Source: Pristionchus mayeri
Taxonomy: Eukaryota; Nematoda; Chromadorea; Rhabditida; Neodiplogasteridae
Direction of reading: 5' to 3'
NCBI GenBank assembly: GCA_036245805.1
Contig: BTRK01000006.1
Coordinates: 18,446,365-18,510,364, forward strand
Length of the DNA: 64,000 nt
A program made the translations under genes and the position numbers. A model generated the notes under the pieces. It did no database searches. It was not told the origin of the DNA and saw only the letters and a program-made list of their open reading frames with translations. Positions 35,153 through 46,531 of this stretch are shown one piece after another; position 1 is the first letter of the stretch, and each line of letters starts with the position of its first letter.

Positions 35153-38100
35153 ATGGTTGAATTTCGAGGACTTTCTGAGGATGCTCAGTGCAATGTATTC
35201 AAATTCTTGGAAGAGGATGATATGCAGAGGATCAGACAAGTACACTTCTATCTGTTATATTTTCACATTTTCAAATTTTGGCCGGCATTCGTGAAACAAA
35301 CCTGCTGCTGTCAACTCGATGACATCTATTAGGGTTGTTTTTTCCTATTTTTTTGTGTGCAGATTGTACCAAAACCCATACCGACGTGGACTCACCGGGG
35401 ATTTACTTGAAGGGATCTAACGAAAGGATCAATCAGATACAAAACCAATTTTTTTGTAGGTTAGCAAATCAACAAGTGAAATCGTGGATGTTTCACTCAT
35501 CTCTCGAAGGACTGTAATTGATATGAACATCATGAAAGTAGTATGATTTTATGATTATTCTACAAAATTTCATCACGATTTGCATTCAGATTGATTCGTG
35601 CGGTACCATGATGGTGGTTAATTGCAAGAAAAAGTGGGATTTTGTCCTGTGGAAAAGTTTTTTCAAATATTTGGCCAAGCAGTTTGAAACCAACTGCGAC
35701 ATAAACAATATGGGTGCTACTGTGAGTTTTGCCAAATTCATTCATATTATGAACTAGCCTACAGACAATGGTCACAACTATGCACTCAAGGAGTGTTGGA
35801 TTGTTTCTCGATCAACTTAGAAAATATATTCGGAAGACTGACATCAATACTCTCTCTTTCTCTCCACTTGATTCAGAGAACATTCGGCTGTTCTCAAATT
35901 TACTGGGGAAGAAATGTATCCGCACTGCACATTTTGATTTGTGCACTGCACAGAGTACAGCATTGTAAGCTCTTCTTCACATTATGATATGTTATTCGAT
36001 ATATACTTTGCAGCAATGATCGTATTAATTTTATTAAAAATTCAAGACCAATTATGCTTAGTTTATCAATGAAATACCTTCCAAAAGGTATGCAATCCAA
36101 ACTATGTTCAATCTGATTCTTTGACTAAGACTACCGTTTGCTCAACGAATCATATTGCAAAAATAATGCATAAAGAATAATGTGGTGTTAAAATCTCGGA
36201 AAAGGAATTGGAAAAGGTCAAAGTTGTGTTAATTTCTTCCTGGAAAAGACTTTGGAAAACCACCGAGATTTGAATTCCCCCAATTTTATATCTCGCTTCC
36301 CTGTAGAGCTAGCCACTTGAAATTTGGTTTATAAGATTTTTTGCCCATTTTAACCCTAAAAGTCGCATTTCAAGTCTCTAGCTCCACTGGGAACCGATAT
36401 ACAGAAATTGCGGGAATTCAAATTCCGCTGCTTTTCCGCAGGAAGAAATTAACACAGTCTAGTCAGTCTAGTCTTTGTCTCCGTCGCGAGCGGTCGTCTC
36501 CCCCCTCGCTCCCGGATTAGGGAAATTGCCTTCCCTCTCCTCTCGCCTCGACTTCCTCCCCTTTCTCGCCGTCGCTGATCTACCTGGTCTTCGCTAGTCG
36601 GCACGTGGGAAGCCGACGGAGGTGGTCTAATCCCACTCGACCAGGTGGGACACTTTTCAACGCTTTCTCCCCTGCGCGATGTCGGGAACCAGGACCCCTC
36701 TCAAGGCCCCTCTCCCTGCTGCCGCCAAACCCAATTCGGTGCGAGTCGCCTCCCAGGAAAGCGTGGACGCGCTTTCTTGCAAAGTAGACGCTGTCATGGC
36801 CATGCTCTCTGATGTACGCGCCCTTCTCCAGACCCTCTCTCTCGCCAATCCTCCCCCTGCCCCCACCTCACTCGCCCCCACTCTCGACGTGGCACGCGTT
36901 GTGTACGAGTCGTGCTCTCGTGTAATCTCTGACAGGGCGGAGTACGAGGATAAAGAAACAAGGGCAGTCGTCATTGGACACAAGGAGAACCTGAAGGAGG
37001 GAGCAGCTGCCGACGAGAAGCTCATCGCTGACCTCGTCCAGTACTCGGGCAGTGATGCGGTGAAGAAGGCGTGGGATGAGAAGAAGATTTCTCATCACCG
37101 CCATCCTCCTGATCGTCCTCCCGGTACTCGCCCTCTCAAGATAAGCTGCCCGGACAAGACTACTCGTGATGCCCTCCTCTCTGGAATTCGTGGAAAGCCA
37201 GGCCGTCCCTCTCCCTTCAAGGACTCTCTTGCCTTTATCAGGAAGGACCTGACTCCCACTCAGCTGTCCTTGGAGAAGGAAGCGCGCGCTGAGGCCATGC
37301 GACGCAATCTTGAAGCTCGCATGATTGTGTGCGGAGTGCGCGACTTCACTCTGATCAATTACCGTACCCCTCGCCCGCTCCCTCCCCGTTACGGACTCTC
37401 TCGCACTAGTAAGACCTCTTCTGCCGATCTCCCTTATCCAGGACACTCCGGAACTCCCTCTTCTGCTCCCTCTGCTGCCTCCATTCCCTCGACTCCCGAA
37501 CCGGCTGCAATCGCGCCTTCCCGCACTGACCACGTGACAACGAGGAGAGGATAGGACAGTGGCAGCAAGGGTACCATACTTCCACTCTTGTCTCCCCTCC
37601 CCTCACTCTCTAGTCATTCCCTCGTTAGGTCAACACACAATCGATCGATATTAAGTACACGTCACTCTAGAAACTCTCCTGTCTCCGTATTCTATGCTAA
37701 TGCTCGTTCCATTCGATGTAAATCCCCTCAGCTTTCATTCTTGATCGCTTCTCATGAGTACCGCATCATTTGCATATCTGAGACTTGGTTAGATAATAGT
37801 GATAGCGACTCTCTCCTTGTTGGCGGTTTTCCTGATTTTTTGCCTTTTCGATGCGATCGCGTTACTTCTGCTGATTACGGTAGGGGTGGTGGCGTCGCGT
37901 GTCTAGTTCATAATTCTTTGAATCCCATACTTATTTCTACCTTTTCTTCACCACTTGTCGAGTCGTGTGTAGTTGATATTCATTTAGATTACTCCCCGTC
38001 TCTCCCTTATAGGAAAATTAGATTTTTTACTATTTATAGATCTCCTTCCGCCCCTAATGACTCTTATTCAACTTCTTTTGAATTTAGAAACTCATATTTC

Positions 38101-41086
38101 GGTTGATTTTCCTTGTATTTTAATTGGTGATTTCAATTTTCCTAATGTTGATTGGCCCTCTCTTTCTTCTCCAAACCAAAATGACCTACTAGATTTCGTG
38201 TCAGACCATCACTTTAATCAGTTTGTCTCTTTCCCTAGTAGGCTCAATAGCTATTTAGATCTATTATTTTGTAATGAGAATATTATATGTAATGTGTCTC
38301 CTGCCACTGCACTTAGTGACCATCTCAGTGTGACATTTGACCTTCGCATTCCCCGTCCTCCTCAGAATGTTTGTGCTCCATCCCGTAACTATAGATTAGC
38401 TGATTGGATCTCGATTAATGACTGTATACACTTTCATGACTGGACCCACGCTTTGAGCAATCGTGATACCCACCAATCTTATACATATTTTGTTGCCTTT
38501 CTAAATAACGTTTTAGACACATTTGTTCCTCTCTCTAAACCTTCCCCTTTCTCTAGATATCCACGAACTTTAAAAATTATTTACGGGAAATGTAAGACAT
38601 TAACTAGAGTTGCTCCAAACAGTCGTGCATGTGCTATTATGACCCAGCGTTTTAATTCTGCCCTAAATAGATTTCATTGCTCCCTTGAAAATCGTATTGT
38701 TATGTCCTCCAATCCTAAGCTTTTCTATAATTATTGCAAGGAGAAATTGAGTACTCCCAAGACCACTCCTTCTGGAATCGTTGATTCTGATGGTTCCGTA
38801 CTGACATCTAATGACCAGAAGTGTGTAGCTTTTGAAAAATTCTTTTCTTCTGTCTTTAGCCCTCCCCAATCGTCCCCACTCCCTCTCCCTTCCCCTTCTT
38901 TCATTTTCGATCTCCCTTCAATTTCTTACGTGGATGTTATCTGTGCACTTAGTAAGCTTGCCCCCAAAGTGAATGTTACTCCCGACACTATTCCCAGTAT
39001 AGTTCTTTCGAGGTGTAGATTATCTGTTGTATCTCCTCTCCTTACTATTTTTAACAAGTCTCTGCTTACCTCCCAAGTGCCATTTCAATGGCGTCAAGCT
39101 TTAGTTAAACCTATTCCAAAAAAATCTAGTAACTCTATAACAGATTTTCGTCCTATTTCACTTACTTCATCTGTGTGTAAAGTTTTTGAGAAGATTATCA
39201 TAGGTAAAATTACGGCGTTTCTTGACCAGAACAACTTATTTGACCCTCACCAATCTGGTTTCAGAAATTGTAGATCAACTTCCACTAATCTTGCTGAGAC
39301 TTATGCACATTATCTCCGCATCTCTAAGCATGGCTCTCCTTTTGACACAATTTACATAGATTTCAGAAAAGCTTTTGATTCTATTGATCATAGATTATTG
39401 TTACATAAATTGTCCGAGTTAGGCATCTCTAATCACATTGTATCATGGTTCCATTCATATCTCTCTGGTCGTACGCAATCCGTATTTATTGACACTTCAT
39501 TTTCCCCACCATCCCCGGTCATATCTGGCGTGCCACAGGGATCTTGTCTCGGGCCTCTCCTCTTCATCATATTTATCAATGATATCTGTGTAAAATTCCC
39601 GGCCTCCATTTATTATTCTGTGTATGCAGACGACCTCAAGTTGTTCGCTGAAGCCCCTCTGTTCTCAGATGACTTGCAATCCGCTCTAGATATTGTTTCT
39701 AACTGGTCCTCGCAGTGGAATCTTGGCGTTTCTGAAACTAAATGTCACATTGTTCACTATGGCCGACATAATCCCCGTAAACTATTCACCATTAACGGTG
39801 TTATCTTAAACGAGCCTAGCAATGACCCAAGTAAATGTATCATTAAAGATCTAGGAGTGCATTTCTCCCCTTCTCTTTCTTTCTCATCCCATATTAGTAA
39901 AATTATTTCTAAAGCCCGTACCAAATCTAATCTAATTTTTAAATCCTTTCGTAGCAATTCTATTGAGTTATATCTCAAATCGTATAATACTTTCATCCTC
40001 CCAAATCTCGAATATTGCTCCATTATCTGGAATCCTATACATAGTGTAGCATTGACTAAAGAGCTTGAAAGAGTTCAGCGTGACTATACCCGCAGAATGT
40101 ATGTACGCTGTTCCCTCCCTCCTATATCATATAAGCATCGGCTCCATGAGCTTAATCTAATGACTTTAGAACGCCGTAGGTTCATAATTGATATATTATT
40201 CCTCCATTCGATTATCCACAGCCGTTATTCTCTTGATATTTCTTCTCTACTTACACGCGCGCCACTCACTCGCCCCCTCAGAAATGCACACCCACTTCGT
40301 ATATCTTTACCTTTCATACCAAATAATTCTTGTTCCACTCTTGTATCTAGAACCATGTCCATTTGGAATGCTCTTCCCATAGAATATGTTAGTTCTTCGC
40401 ATAGTGTATTTTCTAGTTATATCCGTTCACAACCCCCCACTTTTTATCCCCCGTCTATTATTGCCACTCGGCTTGATCTTTGATCCCGTCCCCTCCCCTA
40501 CCCTTGCTGCCTAGCAACCTTCAACCGATTCGATCCAATCGACGGACATCCGTTTCTTGTATACCCTCTCGTTATTTCTTGAACTCCCACCTAACGGAAT
40601 AAACGAATGAATGAATGAATGAATGAATGAACACAATATTTACCTTTTCCGACTCCTTTTCCGAGATTTTAACACCACATAAGAGATTTGCTAACTTCTT
40701 TTAGATGCTCTCGACTTTCTCATCCAACTATCAGAAAACGTCAACACATTAAATTTAATCATACTTATGGAAGGGGATCCAACTATTCAGCGCAACATTA
40801 TTCAGATAACGAAGGGAATTTTAAGCCGTGAATGCGAATGTCTCCACTTCTTTTTCTACAGTGTCGAAGAAAGAATCTCGATTGAGACTATTGAAAAACT
40901 ACTTCAGGCGAGTCAAATTGAAATTGTATGTGTGACTCAGAAAAAATGTTTCAGTTTGCTCATCATATGAACAAGAAATTCCATTTGACGTCGTTCACTT
41001 CTCTATTAGCAGACATTAATGTTAACATTGGAAACTTCAATGTTTGCATATCAAACACTTTCGGCATAATCAAGCACCAGGATTAA
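35153..41086 (+). CDS. F-box-like family paralogue E, apparently intact
   Basis: Seven exons join in frame to about 305 residues. Exon 1 (35153-35239): FRGLSEDAQCNVFKFLEEDD, then QRIRQ, continued by VSKSTSEIVDVSLISRR in exon 2 (35460-35534), an F-box-like N-terminus. Exon 3 (35590-35720): WDFVLWKSFFKYLAKQFE. Exon 4 (about 35766-35965): INTLSFSPLDSENIRLFSNL. Exon 5: FIKNSRPIMLSLSMKYLPKG. Exon 6 (40705-40918): RNIIQITKGILSRECECLHF. Exon 7 ends NTFGIIKHQD at 41086. The repeats of hydrophobic L/I spacing suggest leucine-rich-repeat-like substrate binding, as in nematode F-box proteins (SCF ubiquitin-ligase adaptors); this is inference. Intron 5 carries a MITE plus a 4.2-kb LINE. Intron 6 uses a GC donor (CAG/GCGAGT). 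F and G are paralogues. Confidence 0.75.
36679..37554 (+). CDS. CR1 ORF1 protein
   Basis: 291 residues. Helical segment SVDALSCKVDAVMAMLSDV near the N-terminus, likely a coiled coil for multimerisation, then a possible RNA-binding fold containing GTRPLKISCPDKTTRDALL and FIRKDLTPTQLSLEKEAR, and a Ser/Pro-rich tail. This pattern (coiled coil, RRM-like fold with the IRKDLT block) is seen in ORF1 of nematode and vertebrate L1/CR1-like elements. Expected to bind element RNA. No disruption seen. It lies 33 bp upstream of the ORF2 frame. Confidence 0.75.
   Translation: MSGTRTPLKAPLPAAAKPNSVRVASQESVDALSCKVDAVMAMLSDVRALLQTLSLANPPPAPTSLAPTLDVARVVYESCSRVISDRAEYEDKETRAVVIGHKENLKEGAAADEKLIADLVQYSGSDAVKKAWDEKKISHHRHPPDRPPGTRPLKISCPDKTTRDALLSGIRGKPGRPSPFKDSLAFIRKDLTPTQLSLEKEARAEAMRRNLEARMIVCGVRDFTLINYRTPRPLPPRYGLSRTSKTSSADLPYPGHSGTPSSAPSAASIPSTPEPAAIAPSRTDHVTTRRG
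37588..40483 (+). pseudogene. CR1 ORF2 (endonuclease-reverse transcriptase), one frameshift
   Basis: AP-type endonuclease: FYANARSI, ICISETWLDNSDSD, then after the break CILIGDFNFPNVDWPS and SDHLSVTFDL. Reverse transcriptase: ITDFRPISLTSSVCKVFEK, YIDFRKAFDSIDHRLLLHK, SGVPQGSCLGPLLFIIFIN and the catalytic YADDLKLF. C-terminal region includes YNTFILPNLEYCSIIWNP. The frame shifts between about 38075 and 38100, inside the endonuclease (37588-38106 versus 38057-40483), so this copy is probably not autonomous although otherwise well preserved. Confidence 0.9.
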
Positions 41087-41278
41087 GATTATTATTCATC
41101 AATTTTTAACTTTTTACATCATGCAACGATTCCTGAAAATTACTGTGATACTCAAACACGTTTCAGAAAAATGAAATACATTTGAAATTCAGAATTGGCA
41201 TATTTTTATACATTGTTTAACAAAATCAACGATTTTGTACTGCGAATGAAATACAAATGTTTCAGAATATCTTTTCTA

Positions 41279-42077
41279 CAGTCCGGTCAGATCCCTACAT
41301 GAAAACGGGACACCCCGGGTGTCCCCGGGTGTCCCCCCGTGTCCCCCCGCCATTTTTCGGCTCGGGCAGAGAAAGAACTAATTCGAATTTTCGGTTTTCA
41401 GACGCAGGGGGTCCTTCCCGATCGATTGGCATACAATTCATAAATTCATAAATTTGCTATTTATCGTAATTTAATTTTGAAACTAAAGATAATTAATTTG
41501 ACACACCCGGAACTACAGTAGTTAATTTGATATTCACCGGTCCGGCTCTGAGACTCGATTTCTGCGAGCTTGCAGTTTGCTGCCACGTTTTCGTTCGTTT
41601 TTGCTTTCAAATTAGCTAATTTTGTATTTCAAAACCTTCGCCTGATTGAATACGTTGATTCTAGAGCGGTTGCTGTTACAGCCTCTCGTCGATTATCGGT
41701 AGCCCTGTTTTGGAAATGCTTGATTTTCTGCTCATTTTCTATGGATTCTAGTCACTTTTCCTTCGATTTTAGAGCTTCTTTTGTTATAAATTTAGGCTTA
41801 TTATTGTTTCTGCAGGTCGCCCTTACTGCGACACGCCCCTGGAGTCTGGGGCGTCATGAGCGACTCTTCTCTGCTAGTCAGGTCCGACTTTTTTTCCATT
41901 TTCTTTTCTATTTTCTATGCGGTGTCGGCTTGTGGTTTCCTTTTTTAAGGACCTCTGCTTGCATCACAAGGGAAGGAACAAGAATTTATATACAACGATG
42001 CATCAACGGAAACTTCTTAACGGTCAGGTATTTTTGTATTTACAAAGTGATGGGGTAAACTTCTGAATTAGGCTAGT
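41279..42077. repeat. left TIR of the two-gene Tc1 element
   Basis: 799 bp, near-identical inverted copy of 45231-46020. Begins CAGTCCGGTC, followed by CCCGGGTGTCCCC repeats. Contains a 162-codon frame (41570-42058, starting MQFAATFSFVFAF) that is hydrophobic and mirrored in the other arm; I do not treat it as a gene. Confidence 0.9.
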
Positions 42078-42096
42078 ATCAACAACAAATTAATAG

Positions 42097-43481
42097 CTAC
42101 TGGAGGTTATGATCTTTCCATTTTTCTACAATGGGGCCTCCACCGCACCCATAAACTAACTGAACATTCTCTTTTACGTGATTAATATATTTGATGCATT
42201 TCTCCTTAGTCAGTTGGAACTCCCAGTAGTGAAGGATGGCTTCCTTTAGCTCCTCTAGAGTAGTTGGCTTGCGGTTGATTCGAATCCACTCCTTCATGTC
42301 CCTCCATACAAACTCGATTGGGTTTATGTCGGGGGAGGAAGGAGGCCACGGGGACACGGTGACTCCCCACTCATCCATTTTCTTCATGGTCGATCGGGCG
42401 GTGTGCGCCGAAGCGCCATCCTGCTGGAAGATGGCTGCACCACGACCGATCCATCCATCGAGGAAGGGAAGAAGGTATTCCTCGAGAATTCCTTGATACG
42501 CCTCTGCTCCGAGAGTCTCTTCTTGATTTAGGAAACAAAGCGGTCCATGACCATCGAACGTAATTGCGGCCCAAACTTGGACCTGAACGACAACCTTGCT
42601 TTTGTCATGAGAACTAAAATACCTTAACTGGGAATTTTTTGGTCATCTGAAATCGGTCCTTATCGTAGTCACTTTCAACAGTGACCCATCCTGCGTTACC
42701 GCCTAGCTGAACGATAGACTCATCCGACCAAACCTGAAGTCACCGAGTCAATTCTCAACCATTGCTAATTATTTATTACCCAATGTTGAAACGTTTCTTC
42801 ATTATGCACCAGATCAAAAACGAAATTAAATCTCTTCATCCTTTGGGTTGGATTGATAAACGGAACCTTGCTGAAATAGCTCACTTAAATTGCGTAGAAT
42901 ATTTATAAAACGCACATGATAGGAACAGTTTTAAGATGCATCATTTTTTTCAGTTCTCGGACGATTCCTCTCTTCACGGCGACGCCGAATCGAGAAGATA
43001 GAAGGGAGACAATCTATTTGAGTCATTTATTTGTGTTGCGAGCCACTATTTTCTGTTGAAATAGTCCGATATCTTGAATAATTTACTCTTTTTTTCACTT
43101 GTTCAAGATACTTCTTTCGAGAAAATAGTGGCTTAATCTTTGCGAATTGTAAAATATTTCCACCATTTGTTCGGAGCGCCTCTTGTCCTCCATGTACAAT
43201 GTTTTGACCATTACTCCAACATCTTGTGTTGTGTCTCCGAGAACGTAGGAACTGTTTAGCAAAAGTTTTAGGTAATAGTGATCGTGTAGGAACTAAATTG
43301 TGTACCTATACTTTTTCTCCGCAATTGTCTTCTCGAGCTCCTTGTAGTATCTTAGCACGGATGGATAAGACACATTAATTTTCTTCACATTTCTCAAATG
43401 GATAAAGGCTTGATGTGCGGATTGGCCTAGATTTTTCTGCAGTCGAAGCTCTACCTGAGCATGCTCAGAGAGTCGAGTCAT
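42097..43481 (-). CDS. Tc1-type DD34E transposase, multi-exon
   Basis: Minus strand. N-terminal exon (about 43306-43481): MTRLSEHAQVELRLQKNLGQ, VKKINVSYPSVLRYY, helix-turn-helix-like. Middle exons: SYVLGDTTQDVGVMVKTLY, RFGVAVKRGIVRELKK, FINPTQRMKRFNFVFD. Catalytic part: VWSDESIVQLGGNAG (first D), VQVWAAITFDGHGPL, AAIFQQDGASAHTARS (second D), then PPSSPDINPIEFVWRDMKEW (E). There are 34 residues between the second D and the E, the Tc1 signature. Ends IVEKWKDHNLQ. Carries introns, unusual for Tc1. I find no frame break in the catalytic exons, so the element may be recently active. Confidence 0.85.
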
Positions 43482-43734
43482 CTGAAAGTGAATAAAGCAA
43501 GTGAAAATAGGGAAAACGGATTACCGTCACGGTGCGATGGCTGCGATGAAAATCAATGAAAATATAAAGAGAACAAAAGCATGGGATGCTACGCACTTAT
43601 TCCGCAGATATTTCACAATTCAGACCACACACGGTGCAGTTTTTTATTTTGTTCAAGTGTATTTTGCACAATTCGATCATGGTTGTTGTGAATCTGTTGC
43701 TCTTATTCCCGCTGATGTATTCCTTTATTCATCA

Positions 43735-45031
43735 GATGGCATTCGTGTTGGGTAAATGTCTCACTGTCGAGAGATTCGACATCTTTCCATCGAGAAAGGT
43801 CACAAAGGGAAAGAAGAAGATGGAAGAGATCGTCACATACAGAATGGATGGGGGAGTGGAAGTGGAGAGAGTCATCTACCACATGGGAACAAAAGGGCAA
43901 TGTAGAGCAGCCATGAAGAGAATCACCAATCGTTAGTTTGATCCAACCTCGATTAATCTTCCGGAATTTAGTTGCTGGAAATGAAGACGAAGAGGAGGAT
44001 GAGGGTGACATTGACATGGAGATGGAGCAGATCGAGGAATACATGAAGATGGGAAGGGGAATGAGAGAGAAAAGTAAAGTCCACAGGAACATACCAACGG
44101 TGTTGCTTGCTCATAGGAGCACCATTCGAGCTGAGAGTGAAGGAAGAGCCATTGGACGAACAATCTTCGAGCAAGGCCACCGCTCGCATTCCTACTCGTC
44201 CCAGTATTTTACATTTCTACTCATAAATATCCGCTTACAGAGGGAATTCTAGATAAAAAGACTATCGCATCCAATAGGAGGAATAGTGTGCCCCCTATGA
44301 AATTATCGGCACCAGCCCTTCCTACTCCAATCACACAACAGAGATGAATCGGAAACAGTTAAGATAATTAATAAAAATAGCGTTTTATCCGCACCATAGT
44401 ACAACACAATCGATTGTAGAAAGGAATTCCTCCCTCACTTCTCCTCTCCTCTCTCTGTGGTCTCTCCGATCGTGCAGCCAACTGCAATTCCTTCCGCTTC
44501 GCATATTGAGGTTTATAAACCAATGAATAAGTTCAGGATATAAATTTAGCTACGGGATTTGCTCAATAAAGTGATCAAGAAACAGGAGGACCAGGATCAA
44601 TTGATGAAGACTATCTATGATAATATGGCAGTGAAGACACCGTCTTCATGTAAGTAATAGTTTTAGAATCCAGATTCATATGAATTGTAAAAGCTATCAA
44701 AACTATAGACAACGGACCTGAGTTCATGGCAGCAGAGGAAGTCAATCAATTGGCTGAGTCCAATCCCTCTGATTCCTCCTTCATTCGTGTCCTACTTGAT
44801 ACCGTTTGCCTTCCGAGTGAGACTGGAAAGAAGGTGCAGGAAAGGGATCGCATGAGGACTCGATTCGCTCAAGAAGTCGGCAGATTTGTCTTACATTTTT
44901 AGTTTACATTTTTAGCAATACCGTAAACTTCGCCATCCTACTAACCCGAGACAGTGCACTACCGACTGGAATAGATTCGTGTCCAGGTTCGTTATGCAGA
45001 CTCAAAAGGTTATTACAAAAGAGGATGCTAA
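43735..45031 (+). CDS. passenger gene in the Tc1 element, unknown nuclear-type protein
   Basis: Exons inferred: 43735-43932 (MAFVLGKCLTVERFDIFPSR, MEEIVTYRMDGGVEVERVIY), 43972-44075 (acidic NEDEEEDEGDIDMEMEQ), 44122-44203 (APFELRVKEEPLDEQSSSK), 44241-44335 (NSVPPMKLSAPALPTP, then TGA). Further exon-like blocks follow: RDLLNKVIKKQEDQDQLMK (44550-44650), AAEEVNQLAESNPSDSSFIR and CLPSETGKKVQERDRMRTRF (44708-44875), QYRKLRHPTNPRQCTTDWNR (44916-45031). The VKEEP block matches a SUMO-attachment consensus and the acidic stretch suggests a nuclear regulator. The last part has some BEN-domain flavour, at low confidence. Whether all exons form one product is unclear because of the in-frame TGA at about 44334. 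Confidence 0.5.
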
Positions 45032-45230
45032 GGTACAACTACAATAATCTGACAAGAAGAGTTCAATCTTCAACATACACTTTCCCTCAAAACGAAGACT
45101 CTTCTAACAATTCAATGGTTAACGATGAATAACACGTTAACTCCATTTCTGAAGTTATTCCCGTTAAATTATACAAATTTGCAATAATAGAAGAATTTAC
45201 AATAATAGATTTACAATAATTCTTTGAAAC

Positions 45231-46020
45231 TAGCCTAAATCAGAAGTTTACCCCATCACTTTGTAAATACAAAAATACCTGACCGTTAAGAAGTTTCCGT
45301 TGATGCATCGTTGTATATAAATTCTTGTTCCTTCCCTTGTGATGCAAGCAGAGGTCCTTAAAAAAGGAAACCACAAGCCGACACCGCATAGAAAATAGAA
45401 AAGAAAATGGAAAAAAGTCGGACCTGACTAGCAGAGAAGAGTCGCTCATGACGCCCCAGACTCCAGGGGCGTGTGGCAGTAAGAGCGACCTGCAGAAACA
45501 ATAATAAGCCTAAATTTATAACAAAAGAAGCTCTAAAATCGAAGGAAAAGTGACTAGAATCCATAGAAAATGAGCAGAAAATCAAGCATTTCCAAAACAG
45601 GGCTACCGATAATCGACGAGAGGCTGTAACCGCTCTAGAATCAACGTATTCAATCAGGCGAAGGTTTTGAAATACAAAATTAGCTAATTTGAAAGCAAAA
45701 ACGAACGAAAACGTGGCAGCAAACTGCAAGCTCGCAGAAATCGAGTCTCAGAGCCGGACCGGTGAATATCAAATTAACTACTGTAGTTCCGGGTGTGTCA
45801 AATTAATTATCTTTAGTTTCAAAATTAAATTACGATAAATAGCAAATTTATGAATTTATGAATTGTATGCCAATCGATCGGGAAGGACCCCCTGCGTCTG
45901 AAAACCGAAAATTCGAATTAGTTCTTTCTCTGCCCGAGCCGAAAAAGGGCGGGGGGACACGGGGGGACACCCGGGGACACCTGGGGTGTCCCGTTTTCAT
46001 GTAGGGATCTGACCGGACTG
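45231..46020. repeat. right TIR of the two-gene Tc1 element
   Basis: 790-bp inverted partner of 41279-42077, differing by a few substitutions and small indels. Ends GGGATCTGACCGGACTG next to TA. Confidence 0.9.
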
Positions 46021-46024
46021 TATA

Positions 46025-46531
46025 CAGTACATGCTAATCGCCTTGCCCATATGCGGCCGCGGATGCCCACGAATCGTTTTTGTGAAGACACGATAAACTT
46101 TCATGGAACGAGCTATTGATTTTCGTCTCCCATTTATCAATCCCGATCAGAATCTATATTTCGTATTTCTATGAAAATTGTTTGACCCACGGAATATTAG
46201 GTGACCAATGAACTAGTCATCGATTACAACTCTCCATGCCCCGCCTGTTCATCAGATGCAATGTGCATGTGTTTTGCAATGTCTGGAATATGAAAACCCG
46301 CATTGCAAGACTAGTTCGATCGGGTCACCTAATATTCCGTGGTAATTTTCTGATCCAGATCCTATCCTCGCAGAAAACGACGAAAGATAGATATTCCGAT
46401 CGGGAGTGATGAATGGGAGACGAAAATCAATAGGTCGTTCCATGAAAGTTTCTCGTGTTTTCGCAAAAACGATCCGCGGGCATCCGCGGTCCGCCGCGGC
46501 CGCATATGTGCAAGGCGATTAGCATGTACTG
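46025..46531. mobile_element. TA-flanked palindromic element, 507 bp
   Basis: Ends CAGTACATGCTAATCGCC and its complement, arms of about 200 bp sharing GCGGCCGCGGATGCCC, TTTCGTCTCCCATT and GTGACCAATG-side blocks. TA at 46023-46024 and 46532-46533. It abuts the Tc1 element. Another copy of the same end (46544 onward) begins right after it. Confidence 0.7.

Larger units (their letters stand above)
36457..40629 (+). mobile_element. CR1-type non-LTR retrotransposon, 4.17 kb
   Basis: Two ORFs, a GC-rich 5' leader and a 3' tail of (GAAT)n, a CR1/jockey-like 3' end. AACACA duplicated at 36451-36456 and 40630-40635. Inserted in the MITE described at 36181-40679. Codon and base use (C/T-rich sense strand) differ from flanking host exons. 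Confidence 0.9.
36181..40679. mobile_element. Harbinger-like palindromic MITE (320 bp) split by a CR1 LINE
   Basis: Starts TGTGGTGTTAAAATCTCGG, ends in its complement, with TAA at 36178-36180 and 40680-40682 (TWA duplication). Arms also share GTGTTAATTTCTTCCTG and the GAATTCCC blocks. The CR1 element occupies 36457-40629; without it the two halves form one 320-bp palindrome. Located in intron 5 of E. Confidence 0.85.
41279..46020. mobile_element. two-gene Tc1-type transposon, 4.74 kb, with 0.8-kb TIRs
   Basis: TA at 41277-41278 and 46021-46022. Termini CAGTCCGGTCAGATCCCTAC and its complement. Left TIR 41279-42077 and right TIR 45231-46020 are almost identical, including a GGTGTCCCC-rich subterminal block. 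The unique interior has a minus-strand multi-exon DD34E transposase and a plus-strand passenger gene, divergently arranged. Typical Tc1/mariner elements are 1.2-1.7 kb with one gene and short TIRs. Confidence 0.9.

Noticed and set aside
36868..37533. 221-residue minus frame over CR1 ORF1
   Set aside because: Antisense shadow of ORF1 in GC-rich sequence.
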